Positions 1-5,792 of a DNA stretch of 9,905 nt are shown here, piece by piece. How positions within the stretch are numbered: the stretch's first letter is position 1; each line of letters opens with the position of its first letter. A program made the translations under genes and the position numbers. A model generated the notes under the pieces. That model did not search any database. It was not told the origin of the DNA and saw only the letters and a program-made list of their open reading frames with translations. This DNA is from an uncultured Nitrosomonadales bacterium (GTDB lineage Bacteria; Pseudomonadota; Gammaproteobacteria; Burkholderiales; Gallionellaceae), in NCBI GenBank assembly GCA_903934275.1, contig CAIZNF010000721.1, forward strand, positions 1-9,905, written 5' to 3'.

Positions 1-1043
1 CGGGCATCATCAACGAAGATTTCCTGGACCTCACCCAGGAGACCAGCCATAACATCGAAATGGTCGCCAATACACCGTCTTCGGCGCTGGGATCCACTCG
101 CGACAAGCCGGATCTGAAATATTGCCATGAGATATTTGAAGTGCTCAAGGCGCACGGTATCGGCTATTTTTTCTACATCGGCGGCAACGATTCTGCCGAA
201 ACCGCGCATATCATCGCCGAGATGGCGAAGGAAGCGAATTACGATTTCTGCACCATGCACATTCCAAAAACCATCGACAACGTTCTGAAGGTTACCGACC
301 ATTGCCCCGGATTCGCTTCGGCGGCGCGTTTCGTGGCACTGGCCTTTATGGGCGACGACCGCGACAACCGTGCGTTGCAGGGCATCAAGGTCAACGTGGT
401 GATGGGCCGCAGTGCCGGATTCTTGACTGCTGCGTCCGCCTTGGCGCGCCAGGTGGAAGGCGATGGCCCGCATCTGATATACCTGCCAGAGCGCGTGTTC
501 GATGTGGAAAAATTCAAGCAGGACGTGCGCGATGCGGTAGCGAAATACGGTCGCTGCGTGATCGCCGCTTCCGAGGGGGTTTCCGACAAAGACGGCAATC
601 CGATCTCGACCAGCGGCGAGCGCGACTCACACGGCAATATCCAGCTCTCCGGCTCGGGTGCGCTGGGTGATACACTGGCCGCCTTGGTGAAAGAAGCCTT
701 TACCGGACAAAAAGTACGGGTACGCGCCGACACTTTTGGCTATTTACAGCGCTCCTTTCCCTCCATCATTTCTCCGGTGGATGCCAAAGAAGCGCGCGAG
801 GTCGGTGACTTTGCGGTGAACCACGCGGCCAGTACCGGGCAGCCAGGCTCAGTGGCGATTCGGCGGTTGAGCAGCAGGCCGTATTCCAGCGAATGCTTCA
901 TCACGCCGCTATCGTCCGTGGCGCGTGTAGCTACCGAGATGAAGGGCGAGTACATCAACGTGGCGGGTAACGATGTCACACAGGCGTGGTTGGATTATGT
1001 TGCGCCGCTGGTGGGTGAGTTACCGAAGATGGGACGATTGTAA
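1..1043 (+). CDS. pfp: Pyrophosphate-dependent 6-phosphofructokinase, 5'-truncated by the window edge
   Basis: This enzyme interconverts fructose 6-phosphate and fructose 1,6-bisphosphate using PPi instead of ATP, a reversible glycolytic step in the cytoplasm. The frame is open from base 3, so the ATG at 60 is internal. About 346 codons are visible and roughly 60-75 N-terminal residues are missing compared with the usual ~400-420. Visible motifs, numbered from the ATG at 60: GGNDS (41-45), the substrate/PPi loop, where GGN rather than GGD is typical of PPi-using enzymes; PKTIDN (69-74), the catalytic TIDN motif; and MGRSAGF (115-121), the substrate-binding MGR motif. Then follow a YLPE-type segment and a C-terminal fructose-phosphate-binding half. 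Stop TAA is at 1041-1043. The next gene, tal, is on the same strand 249 bp away, but a MITE-like repeat fills the gap, so co-transcription is uncertain. The family assignment is firm; PPi dependence is inferred from the motifs. Confidence 0.95.
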   Translation, partial: GIINEDFLDLTQETSHNIEMVANTPSSALGSTRDKPDLKYCHEIFEVLKAHGIGYFFYIGGNDSAETAHIIAEMAKEANYDFCTMHIPKTIDNVLKVTDHCPGFASAARFVALAFMGDDRDNRALQGIKVNVVMGRSAGFLTAASALARQVEGDGPHLIYLPERVFDVEKFKQDVRDAVAKYGRCVIAASEGVSDKDGNPISTSGERDSHGNIQLSGSGALGDTLAALVKEAFTGQKVRVRADTFGYLQRSFPSIISPVDAKEAREVGDFAVNHAASTGQPGSVAIRRLSSRPYSSECFITPLSSVARVATEMKGEYINVAGNDVTQAWLDYVAPLVGELPKMGRL

Positions 1044-1061
1044 TAGCGGTTATTTGATCTG

Positions 1062-1266
1062 TAGGGGGCCTCTATAAATTCAAAATCCTGATGAACTAAC
1101 TAGCCATTCCACTAAGTTGTCAAACAACGCCAACTAAGTGGCTGGTTATAAGCGAGACAAGGCGCGAATAAAAAATTGCGACGACGCATATGCATGATAT
1201 GTTAGGAGTAATTTTTTATGAGCAACGCAGTATCGTGACGGGGTTTGGATTTATAGAGGTTTCCTA
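1062..1266. mobile_element. MITE-like palindromic element with TA-flanked inverted ends
   Basis: The left end (from 1064) and right end (to 1264) are imperfect inverted repeats of about 25 bp. The perfect core is CCTCTATAAAT at 1069-1079 against ATTTATAGAGG at 1249-1259. Both ends abut TA (1062-1063 and 1265-1266), as expected for a TA target duplication. Inside is a second perfect inverted pair, ATAAAAAATT (1168-1177) and AATTTTTTAT (1210-1219), around a near-palindrome at 1186-1200. There is no plausible protein inside. The right 42 bp recur at 4533-4574, which shows that this is a dispersed sequence. The element makes up almost all of the pfp-tal spacer and ends 17 bp before the tal Shine-Dalgarno sequence. 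A non-autonomous element moved by an IS630/mariner-type transposase is my inference from size and TA flanks; no transposase lies in the window. Confidence 0.6.
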
Positions 1267-1292
1267 TAACAAACCAACTTTAAGGAGGCAAT

Positions 1293-2243
1293 ATGGCAAG
1301 TATGCTGGAACAACTAAAATCCATGACCACCATCGTGGCGGATACGGGCGACATCGAAGCTATTCACCATCATCAGCCGCAGGATGCGACGACCAACCCG
1401 TCCTTGCTGCTCAAGGCTGCAACACTGCCGGAATACATCCCGCTCATCGCCGATGCCCTCGCCTGGGCCAAGTCGCAAAGCACCGACCGCGTGCAGCAAG
1501 TGCGCGACGCTATGGATAAGCTGGCAGTGAGTGTCGGAGTGGAGGTGCTCAAATACGTACCGGGACGCATTTCAACCGAAGTGGATGCCAGACTTTCCTT
1601 CGACACCGAGGCCACCCTGCGCAAAGCACGCAAACTGATCGGGCTGTATAACGAGGCGGGCGCGAACAACAGCCGCGTGTTGATCAAAATCGCCTCCACT
1701 TGGGAAGGCATCCAAGCAGCAGAAATTCTTGAGCGCGAAGGTGTCAACTGCAACCTCACCCTGATGTTTGGTTTTGCTCAGGCGCGCGCCTGCGCCGAGG
1801 CGGGCGCAACGCTGATTTCCCCGTTTGTCGGACGTATTCTCGATTGGCACAAGGCCAAAAGTGGCCGTGACTTTCCTGCTGCGGAGGATCCCGGCGTAAT
1901 ATCGGTGCAACAAATTTATGCGTACTACAAGGAGCGCGGCTACAAGACCATCGTCATGGGCGCATCATTCCGCAGTATGGGCGAAATCCTGGAGCTGGCC
2001 GGATGTGACCGTCTGACCATTGCCCCATCCTTGCTAAAAGAGCTGGATGCCACACAAGGCCAGCTGGTACGCCGCCTGACTGACCCAGGTGCATCCAAAC
2101 CGCGCCCGGCACGGATAACCGAAGCCGAATATCGCTGGGAAATGAATGAAGATGCCATGGCTACAGAGAAACTTGCCGAAGGCATCCGCGGTTTTACAGT
2201 GGATCAAATCAAACTGGAAAAGGTGCTGGCGGAAAAACTGTAA
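1293..2243 (+). CDS. tal: Transaldolase
   Basis: Transaldolase transfers a dihydroxyacetone unit between sedoheptulose 7-phosphate and glyceraldehyde 3-phosphate in the non-oxidative pentose phosphate pathway (cytoplasmic). At 316 aa it matches the TalB class (317 aa in E. coli) and aligns almost without gaps. The Schiff-base lysine is K132 (in LIKIAS). Other active-site residues known from TalB are in place: D17 (VADTGD), N35 (DATTNPS) and E96 ([10 protein letters not shown]). The [10 protein letters not shown] and VMGASFR segments that build the phosphate site are also present. The start is fixed by a strong Shine-Dalgarno AAGGAGG (1282-1288) 4 bp before the ATG. Upstream is the MITE-like element, so the leader and perhaps the promoter come from it. 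Downstream is a long hairpin at 2321-2369. No truncation or missing residue was seen. Confidence 0.98.
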   Translation: MASMLEQLKSMTTIVADTGDIEAIHHHQPQDATTNPSLLLKAATLPEYIPLIADALAWAKSQSTDRVQQVRDAMDKLAVSVGVEVLKYVPGRISTEVDARLSFDTEATLRKARKLIGLYNEAGANNSRVLIKIASTWEGIQAAEILEREGVNCNLTLMFGFAQARACAEAGATLISPFVGRILDWHKAKSGRDFPAAEDPGVISVQQIYAYYKERGYKTIVMGASFRSMGEILELAGCDRLTIAPSLLKELDATQGQLVRRLTDPGASKPRPARITEAEYRWEMNEDAMATEKLAEGIRGFTVDQIKLEKVLAEKL

Positions 2244-2320
2244 ATCGTGACGCGCAGGGGTGCGTAAATCAAACGCGGTGTTGCTCGCCGCCGCAACCCA
2301 TGCCGTCGGTTAGAGCTGCA

Positions 2321-2369
2321 TTGCAGGTTGTGTTCAACCCGATAAGCCGGGTTAAAGCATGACCTGCAA
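2321..2369 (+). repeat. Long nested hairpin downstream of tal
   Basis: The outer arms TTGCAGGT (2321-2328) and ACCTGCAA (2362-2369) are perfectly complementary. The inner arms AACCCG (2336-2341) and CGGGTT (2348-2353) close a 6-nt loop. The bases between them (2329-2334 with about 2355-2361) can mostly pair through G-U wobbles, giving one nearly continuous 49-nt hairpin. It begins 78 bp after the tal stop. No T-run follows, so it is not a classical intrinsic terminator; it could be an mRNA 3'-end stabiliser, a Rho-associated end or a palindromic repeat. Confidence 0.55.
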
Positions 2370-2457
2370 GGGGCTCACATAAAGCACGGCATATACCGCA
2401 TCACTCATAAAAATTACTCTCCGTACGAAACCTACAAACACCAATATCACCGGAAAT

Positions 2458-2652
2458 ATGTAAATTATCAGCGAGGCGATAATCGACAACCGAGACGAAA
2501 TTAAAGCTACAAAGATTGGGCACGATACCCATATCGCCGATCACCAAATGGCCGAGGTGCAATGGTTTGAAAAACCTTTGGGGCTTGTGTTAATCGGTTT
2601 GTTTGTGGCGGTTGTTGGTTGCGGTGTTGCCCATTACCTCGGCTGGTATTGA
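2458..2652 (+). pseudogene. Small single-TM protein frame interrupted by TAA at codon 2
   Basis: An ATG at 2458 is followed at once by TAA, then 62 uninterrupted codons in the same frame up to TGA at 2650-2652. The reading looks protein-like: a charged N-terminal part (IIDNRDEIKATKIGHDTH), an amphipathic stretch with an in-frame Met at 2548 (MAEVQWFEKPLG), then one hydrophobic helix (LVLIGLFVAVVGCGVAHYL) ending GWY. Coding appearance begins right after the stop, which suggests a mutated second codon, an unusual start (ATT/ATC at 2464-2469) or translation from the internal ATG (34 aa). None of these starts has a good Shine-Dalgarno sequence. I do not recognise the family. It may be a decayed gene of an accessory membrane peptide; a chance open frame is the alternative. 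Confidence 0.4.
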
Positions 2653-2675
2653 TATATATGTGTCGTGAACTGACT

Positions 2676-2765
2676 TTGGCAAAAGACCGCAATGCGGAGA
2701 GATGTCGGGGTGAAGCGCCAATGACCGTTTTCTTGAGGTGTATTGAGTGACAGGTAGCAGATCAG
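2676..2765 (+). repeat. Dispersed intergenic repeat, copy A
   Basis: This 90 bp stretch is a diverged direct copy of 3894-3986. The first 51 bp match at 42 positions by hand alignment, including CCGCAATGC and AGAGATGTCGG, followed by a gapped but recognisable second half ending in GTAGCAG-TCAG. Weaker similarity continues to a shared TTCAGGT near 2801 and 4014. The stretch contains the near-perfect palindrome CCGCA-A-TGCGG. It is non-coding in both copies, judged by indels and by the lack of protein-like translation. Confidence 0.75.
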
Positions 2766-2825
2766 CTCCATAACCGGACACTCAACACCACAAGCCTAAC
2801 TTCAGGTACTCACAAATAAGCGGCC

Positions 2826-3044
2826 TTACCTTTGGCAGGAGCCTTCCTTAATACCAAATTTTGTCAGGATACTGCTGAGCGGGCAGATATTGGTAAACCC
2901 GCTCTGAAACAGGTTTAGGCCAACAAAAACCGTAAACCATAAAAAGTTTTTGCTCACAAATAACGGGCTACCTTCCACCCCCAGCGACACTGAAAACAGG
3001 ATGAAAAACCCTGCGACTATGCGAACAATACGTTCAGCTGTCAT
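2826..3044 (-). CDS. DUF2892 (YgaP transmembrane-domain type) inner-membrane protein
   Basis: A 72-aa membrane protein. The N-terminal MTAERIVRIVAGFFIL resembles the conserved (N/T)xERIVRIxAG start of the DUF2892 family. Two hydrophobic helices follow, at about residues 8-24 and 34-50, then the family's C-terminal TNICPLSSIL-K-G segment with its conserved Cys-Pro. In other proteins the domain is found alone or fused to rhodanese (YgaP), where it anchors sulphur-handling domains; here it stands alone and no catalytic domain is attached. The start is supported by an AAGGAGGG Shine-Dalgarno complement at 3051-3058. It lies 106 bp downstream of the DUF3365 haem-protein gene on the same strand and may be co-transcribed with it. 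The exact function is unknown. Confidence 0.88.
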   Translation of the reverse strand: MTAERIVRIVAGFFILFSVSLGVEGSPLFVSKNFLWFTVFVGLNLFQSGFTNICPLSSILTKFGIKEGSCQR

Positions 3045-3150
3045 GAACTACCCTCCTTAAATTTGATTGAAACTCTCTCTACTTTCCGATGCATTAATCA
3101 GCCATACAGCACGAAGATACTCCCCATGCGTCTCTCGTTCTGACAGGCGA

Positions 3151-3729
3151 TCAATTACTCATTGATTGGAGCGGCTTGCGTACACTGATTGCACCGCGAA
3201 TCTGACCTACCGAGTAACCTATGGCACGATCATTGGGGTATTGCAGGCTGAGCGCGGATTTGACAGCGGGGCTGAGTTGTTCTGCGGGGCCGTGGCAGCT
3301 GAGACAAAGTTGCTGAACCGGCAACGCTTTTACAAAACGGTATTCATTACCGACATTCTCACCTTTTTCAAGTTGGGCAGGAGGCTCGCCCGCAGCGGCT
3401 CGCTTGTCGAAATCTTCGAGAGCTGTTTTTTCCCATGCATCCGGATTCGCGCGGGTATCATTGCGCGTTTTGAGACTAACTCGTTTGATCTTCCACCCCG
3501 TCTGTAGAGATATTTCGCCAGCCATCTTCGGAGCCATGTCCTTGCAGATTGAGATTGCACCTTCAGGGCCTGATTTGCTTATTTCTTCCTGCAATGCAGC
3601 AAGAAGTTTGGGCGGCAGCGTTGTTGCCACTTTGCGTGCTTCGCCTAAAATAGCGTCGTCTCCAGCATTGGCAAGCGTAGTAATAAACGGGGTGATTAGT
3701 GCCGCTACAGCCATAAATAGTGTCTTCAT
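3151..3729 (-). CDS. Periplasmic DUF3365 (Tll0287-like) c-type haem protein
   Basis: A 192-aa exported protein. Residues 1-22 form a signal peptide (positive start, hydrophobic core, ANA-G cleavage-like site). The mature part has the layout of the DUF3365/Tll0287-like family: a helical N-terminal half with a single Cys at 62, a conserved RVSLKTRN...DAWE region (83-100), and one haem-c attachment motif, CLSCH, at 142-146. A following G-x-AIGYSVGQIRGAISVRKP segment is also typical. The family is often a sensor input domain or a free periplasmic mono-haem protein; here no kinase or cyclase output domain is present. A small redox or gas-sensing haem protein is an inference. A Shine-Dalgarno AAGGAG (minus strand, about 3737-3742) supports the start. 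The DUF2892 membrane protein follows on the same strand. No cytochrome maturation genes are in the window. Confidence 0.9.
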   Translation of the reverse strand: MKTLFMAVAALITPFITTLANAGDDAILGEARKVATTLPPKLLAALQEEISKSGPEGAISICKDMAPKMAGEISLQTGWKIKRVSLKTRNDTRANPDAWEKTALEDFDKRAAAGEPPAQLEKGENVGNEYRFVKALPVQQLCLSCHGPAEQLSPAVKSALSLQYPNDRAIGYSVGQIRGAISVRKPLQSMSN

Positions 3730-3893
3730 GAAATACTCCTTAATGTTGGATTAGTGTAATGATTCTAGGAATGCCAATATCGCCAGCTGAGTAGATATTG
3801 TGGTGAGCAATATAGAAATAATCTGCACCGCAGTCTGTGATAATAGTTACACAACTAGTTTTAATTTTGAATGGCTTGCGTCGGGGACAGCTC

Positions 3894-3986
3894 TTGGCGA
3901 ACAACCGCAATGCAAAGAGATGTCGGAGTGAACAGCCAATAACCACTCTCTTTCAGTGAGTATTTGAGTGGCGAGTAGCAGGTCAG
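3894..3986 (+). repeat. Dispersed intergenic repeat, copy B
   Basis: Direct-orientation partner of copy A at 2676-2765, about 1.2 kb away. It begins TTGGC and ends GTAGCAGGTCAG. Several substitutions and small indels separate the copies, so the duplication or dispersal is old. Together the copies flank the DUF2892-DUF3365 gene pair. Confidence 0.75.
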
Positions 3987-4398
3987 TGCCAGCAGGGATA
4001 CCCAAAGAACTTTTTCAGGTGACCATAAATTCATGTTGCCAGCGTGCCAACTATCCATGTAGTTGCTCGCTGTCACGCATCATTCAACAATGAGCGGGAT
4101 AAAATTCATTGGGTTGCCAACACGTATCCATATGTTTTTGGTGATATCTGGCTGCAAGACGCACAAAATAACGATTTCCTCAAAAACCGATACCGATAAC
4201 ATCGGTAACAAAGTGCAGAGCGATACCTCAATATTGAGTCATGCTTCATGAAGTTAGCCAAGATTTGAACGGTAATGGGGAAAATTCCAACTGACTAAGA
4301 ATTCAAAATTCAAATCGGAGACACCCTTCATCGCTCCGAATACTTTACCAATCATGGCTTTCAGCGATTTGCTACTTCATTTAACCGGACACTACTGA

Positions 4399-4512
4399 AT
4401 TCCATTTCTAAATTAAGAGTGCATTTTCGTAGGGCGGGCTATGCCTGCCGGACCAAGCTGTCGGGCACAGCCCGACCTACAAAATTCTTTCCATTTGAGG
4501 GAGAAATGGAAT
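4399..4512. repeat. Inverted repeat enclosing the REP doublet
   Basis: ATTCCATTTCT (4399-4409) is perfectly complementary to AGAAATGGAAT (4502-4512). A further TTCCATTT copy at 4489-4496 pairs with AAATGGAA (4504-4511) across a 7-nt loop and is a direct repeat of 4400-4407. The REP doublet sits between the two TTCCATTT copies, so they could also be a short duplication made when the doublet inserted; that reading is tentative. Confidence 0.5.
4429..4480. repeat. REPIN: two GTAG-headed REP sequences in inverted orientation
   Basis: The plus-strand REP starts GTAG (4429-4432) followed by the hairpin GGCGGGC-TAT-GCCTGCC (4433-4449, one G-T pair). The minus-strand REP starts GTAG (complement of 4477-4480) followed by the perfect hairpin GTCGGGC/GCCCGAC (4460-4476, loop of 3). 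A conserved GTAG head plus an imperfect GC-rich hairpin, paired head-outwards, is the described form of REP doublets mobilised by RAYT (Y1-type REP-associated tyrosine transposase) proteins. No RAYT gene is in the window. Confidence 0.75.
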
Positions 4513-4532
4513 AGACAATAAAGTTTATTGGA

Positions 4533-4574
4533 CAACGCAGTATTGCGACAAAGCTTGGAGTTATGGAGGTTTCC
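4533..4574 (+). repeat. Solo right end of the MITE-like element
   Basis: This matches the right end of the pfp-tal element (1223-1264) in the same orientation at about 34 of 42 positions by hand alignment, including CAACGCAGTAT and GAGGTTTCC. No matching left end is recognisable nearby. It stops 7 bp before the dnaJ stop codon, and is adjacent to a 15 bp palindrome at 4516-4530. It is likely a truncated or decayed copy. Confidence 0.65.
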
Positions 4575-4581
4575 TTCAAGC

Positions 4582-5709
4582 CTACGTCCCAAAAAAATCC
4601 TTCACTTTATCCATCCATGATTTGGCGCGCGGATTGTGGTGCCCACTGTTGGTCGCATTGATCGCTTCAAGTTCGCGTAGCAATTCCTTTTGCCGTTCTG
4701 TCAGGTTTACCGGCGTTTCCACTATGACGTGGCAATGCAAATCGCCGTGGCTAGAACTGCGCACACCCTTGATGCCTTTGCCGCGCAGACGGAAAATTTT
4801 TCCGCTTTGTGTTTCGGCTGGAATCTTTATATGCGCCACGCTGTCCAGCGTGGGAATTTCGATTTCACCACCCAGCGCGGCGGTGCTGAAGCTGATCGGC
4901 ATTTCGCAATGCAGGTCGTTGTGGTCGCGCTGGAACACCGCGTGCGGCTTGGTGTGGATCACTACGTACAAATCGCCTGGAGGGCCACCGTTAACGCCAT
5001 TTTCGCCCTCGCCTGACAGGCGGATGCGATCATCGTTATCCACGCCGGCCGGAATTTTTACCGACAGCGTCTTGTGCTTTTTGATACGCCCGCCGCCGTT
5101 GCAATCCTTGCATGGAGAGGCGATCATTTTGCCGGTGCCATGACAGCGTGGGCAGGCTTGCTGGATAGAGAAAAACCCCTGCTGCATACGCACTTGACCA
5201 TGCCCGCCACAAGTGGTGCAAGAGGTTGGGTTGGTGCCGGGTTTGGCACCAGTGCCTTTGCAGGTCTCGCATTCCGCCATGGTTGGCACGCGAATCTGCG
5301 TCTCGGTGCCGCGCGCAGCCTGCTCCAACGTGACTTCCATGTTGTAGCGCAAGTCTGCGCCGCGATGCACATTGCTGCGCCCACCGCCACCTCGCCCACC
5401 ACCGAAAATGTCGCCGAAAATATCGGAGAAATCGAATCCCGCCGCGCCTGCACCACCCGCGCTACCGCCACCCATTCCGCCGGATTCAAACGCGGCATGC
5501 CCGTACTGGTCATAAGCTGCGCGCTTTTGCCCGTCGCTCAGCATCTCGTAGGCCTCCTTGGCCTCCTTGAAGTGTTCCTCAGCCTTCGGGTTGTCCGGGT
5601 TGCGGTCGGGGTGATGCTTCATCGCCAGCTTGCGATAAGCTTTTTTAATTTCTTCGTCCGAGGCATCGCGGTTGATGCCGAGGACTTCGTAGTAGTCTTT
5701 TTTAGACAT
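4582..5709 (-). CDS. dnaJ: Molecular chaperone DnaJ (Hsp40, class A)
   Basis: Co-chaperone that delivers unfolded clients to DnaK and stimulates its ATPase in the cytoplasm. The 375 aa show all class A parts in order: J-domain (about 4-70) with the HPD motif at 33-35; Gly/Phe-rich linker (about 76-112, with [12 protein letters not shown]); zinc-finger region with four CxxCxGxG modules at C147-C150, C164-C167, C186-C189 and C200-C203, enough for two zinc ions; and the C-terminal client-binding domains with the [12 protein letters not shown] segment. It is the last gene of grpE-dnaK-dnaJ, 83 bp after dnaK. The spacer is nearly filled by a GTAGC-rich hairpin, and the bases directly before the ATG (CGAGCTCCCT on the coding strand) contain no Shine-Dalgarno sequence, so translation may be weak or depend on leader structure. 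A solo element end lies just past the stop. Confidence 0.98.
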   Translation of the reverse strand: MSKKDYYEVLGINRDASDEEIKKAYRKLAMKHHPDRNPDNPKAEEHFKEAKEAYEMLSDGQKRAAYDQYGHAAFESGGMGGGSAGGAGAAGFDFSDIFGDIFGGGRGGGGRSNVHRGADLRYNMEVTLEQAARGTETQIRVPTMAECETCKGTGAKPGTNPTSCTTCGGHGQVRMQQGFFSIQQACPRCHGTGKMIASPCKDCNGGGRIKKHKTLSVKIPAGVDNDDRIRLSGEGENGVNGGPPGDLYVVIHTKPHAVFQRDHNDLHCEMPISFSTAALGGEIEIPTLDSVAHIKIPAETQSGKIFRLRGKGIKGVRSSSHGDLHCHVIVETPVNLTERQKELLRELEAINATNSGHHNPRAKSWMDKVKDFFGT

Positions 5710-5725
5710 AGGGAGCTCGTAGCTC

Positions 5726-5785
5726 GTAGCCAGCAGCTTGTAGCCAATAGCAGTTGTTTGCTATCAGCTACAGGCTACCCGCTAC
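5726..5785. repeat. GTAGC-rich inverted repeat in the dnaK-dnaJ spacer
   Basis: Arms of 26 bp (5726-5751 and 5760-5785) match in inverted orientation at about 20 positions and enclose an 8-nt loop. The stem starts 7 nt after the dnaK stop and ends about 16 nt before the dnaJ start on the transcript. It shares the exact 14-mer GGCTACCCGCTACA (5773-5786) and a similar left arm with the grpE-dnaK spacer repeat at 7830-7889. No T-run follows on the transcript, so it is a candidate mRNA structure or small dispersed repeat rather than a standard terminator. Confidence 0.7.
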
Positions 5786-5792
5786 AGGCTTC

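Larger units (their letters stand above)
2244..2825. other. 582 bp spacer between tal and the DUF2892 gene
   Basis: No intact gene is convincing here. It contains, in order, a long hairpin (2321-2369), an interrupted small membrane-protein frame (2458-2652) and repeat copy A (2676-2765). Short minus-strand open frames across 2507-2781 read through the repeat and do not resemble proteins. No tRNA-like or T-tailed terminator structure was recognised. Confidence 0.6.
3730..4581. other. 852 bp repeat-rich spacer without an intact gene
   Basis: Between the DUF3365 start and the dnaJ stop I see repeat copy B (3894-3986), a small perfect stem (TACCGAT/ATCGGTA, 4191-4207, loop AAC), the REP doublet (4429-4480) inside an inverted repeat (4399-4512), a 15 bp palindrome CAATAAAGTTTATTG (4516-4530) and a solo element end (4533-4574). 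Short open frames, such as those across 3861-4076 (minus) and 4063-4251 (plus), look like translated repeat or AT-rich noise. The DUF3365 promoter should lie at the left edge, but I cannot identify clear boxes. Confidence 0.65.

Noticed and set aside
1190..1519. 109-codon plus-strand frame starting within the MITE-like element
   Set aside because: It overlaps tal in another frame, has no ribosome site, and its translation carries no family features.
2590..4076. Minus-strand frames of 63-71 codons across 2590-2781 and 3861-4076
   Set aside because: Both translate the dispersed intergenic repeat. The repeat copies differ by indels and show no protein-level conservation.
4191..4207. Perfect 7 bp stem TACCGAT/ATCGGTA as a terminator
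   Set aside because: No gene ends nearby on either strand, and the T-run on the minus strand is offset from the stem by four bases.
2771..4393. The 12-mer TAACCGGACACT occurs at 2771-2782 and 4382-4393 and could be taken as mobile element ends
   Set aside because: A few exact 12-mer pairs are expected by chance in 10 kb, and the flanks do not align. No transposase remains are present.
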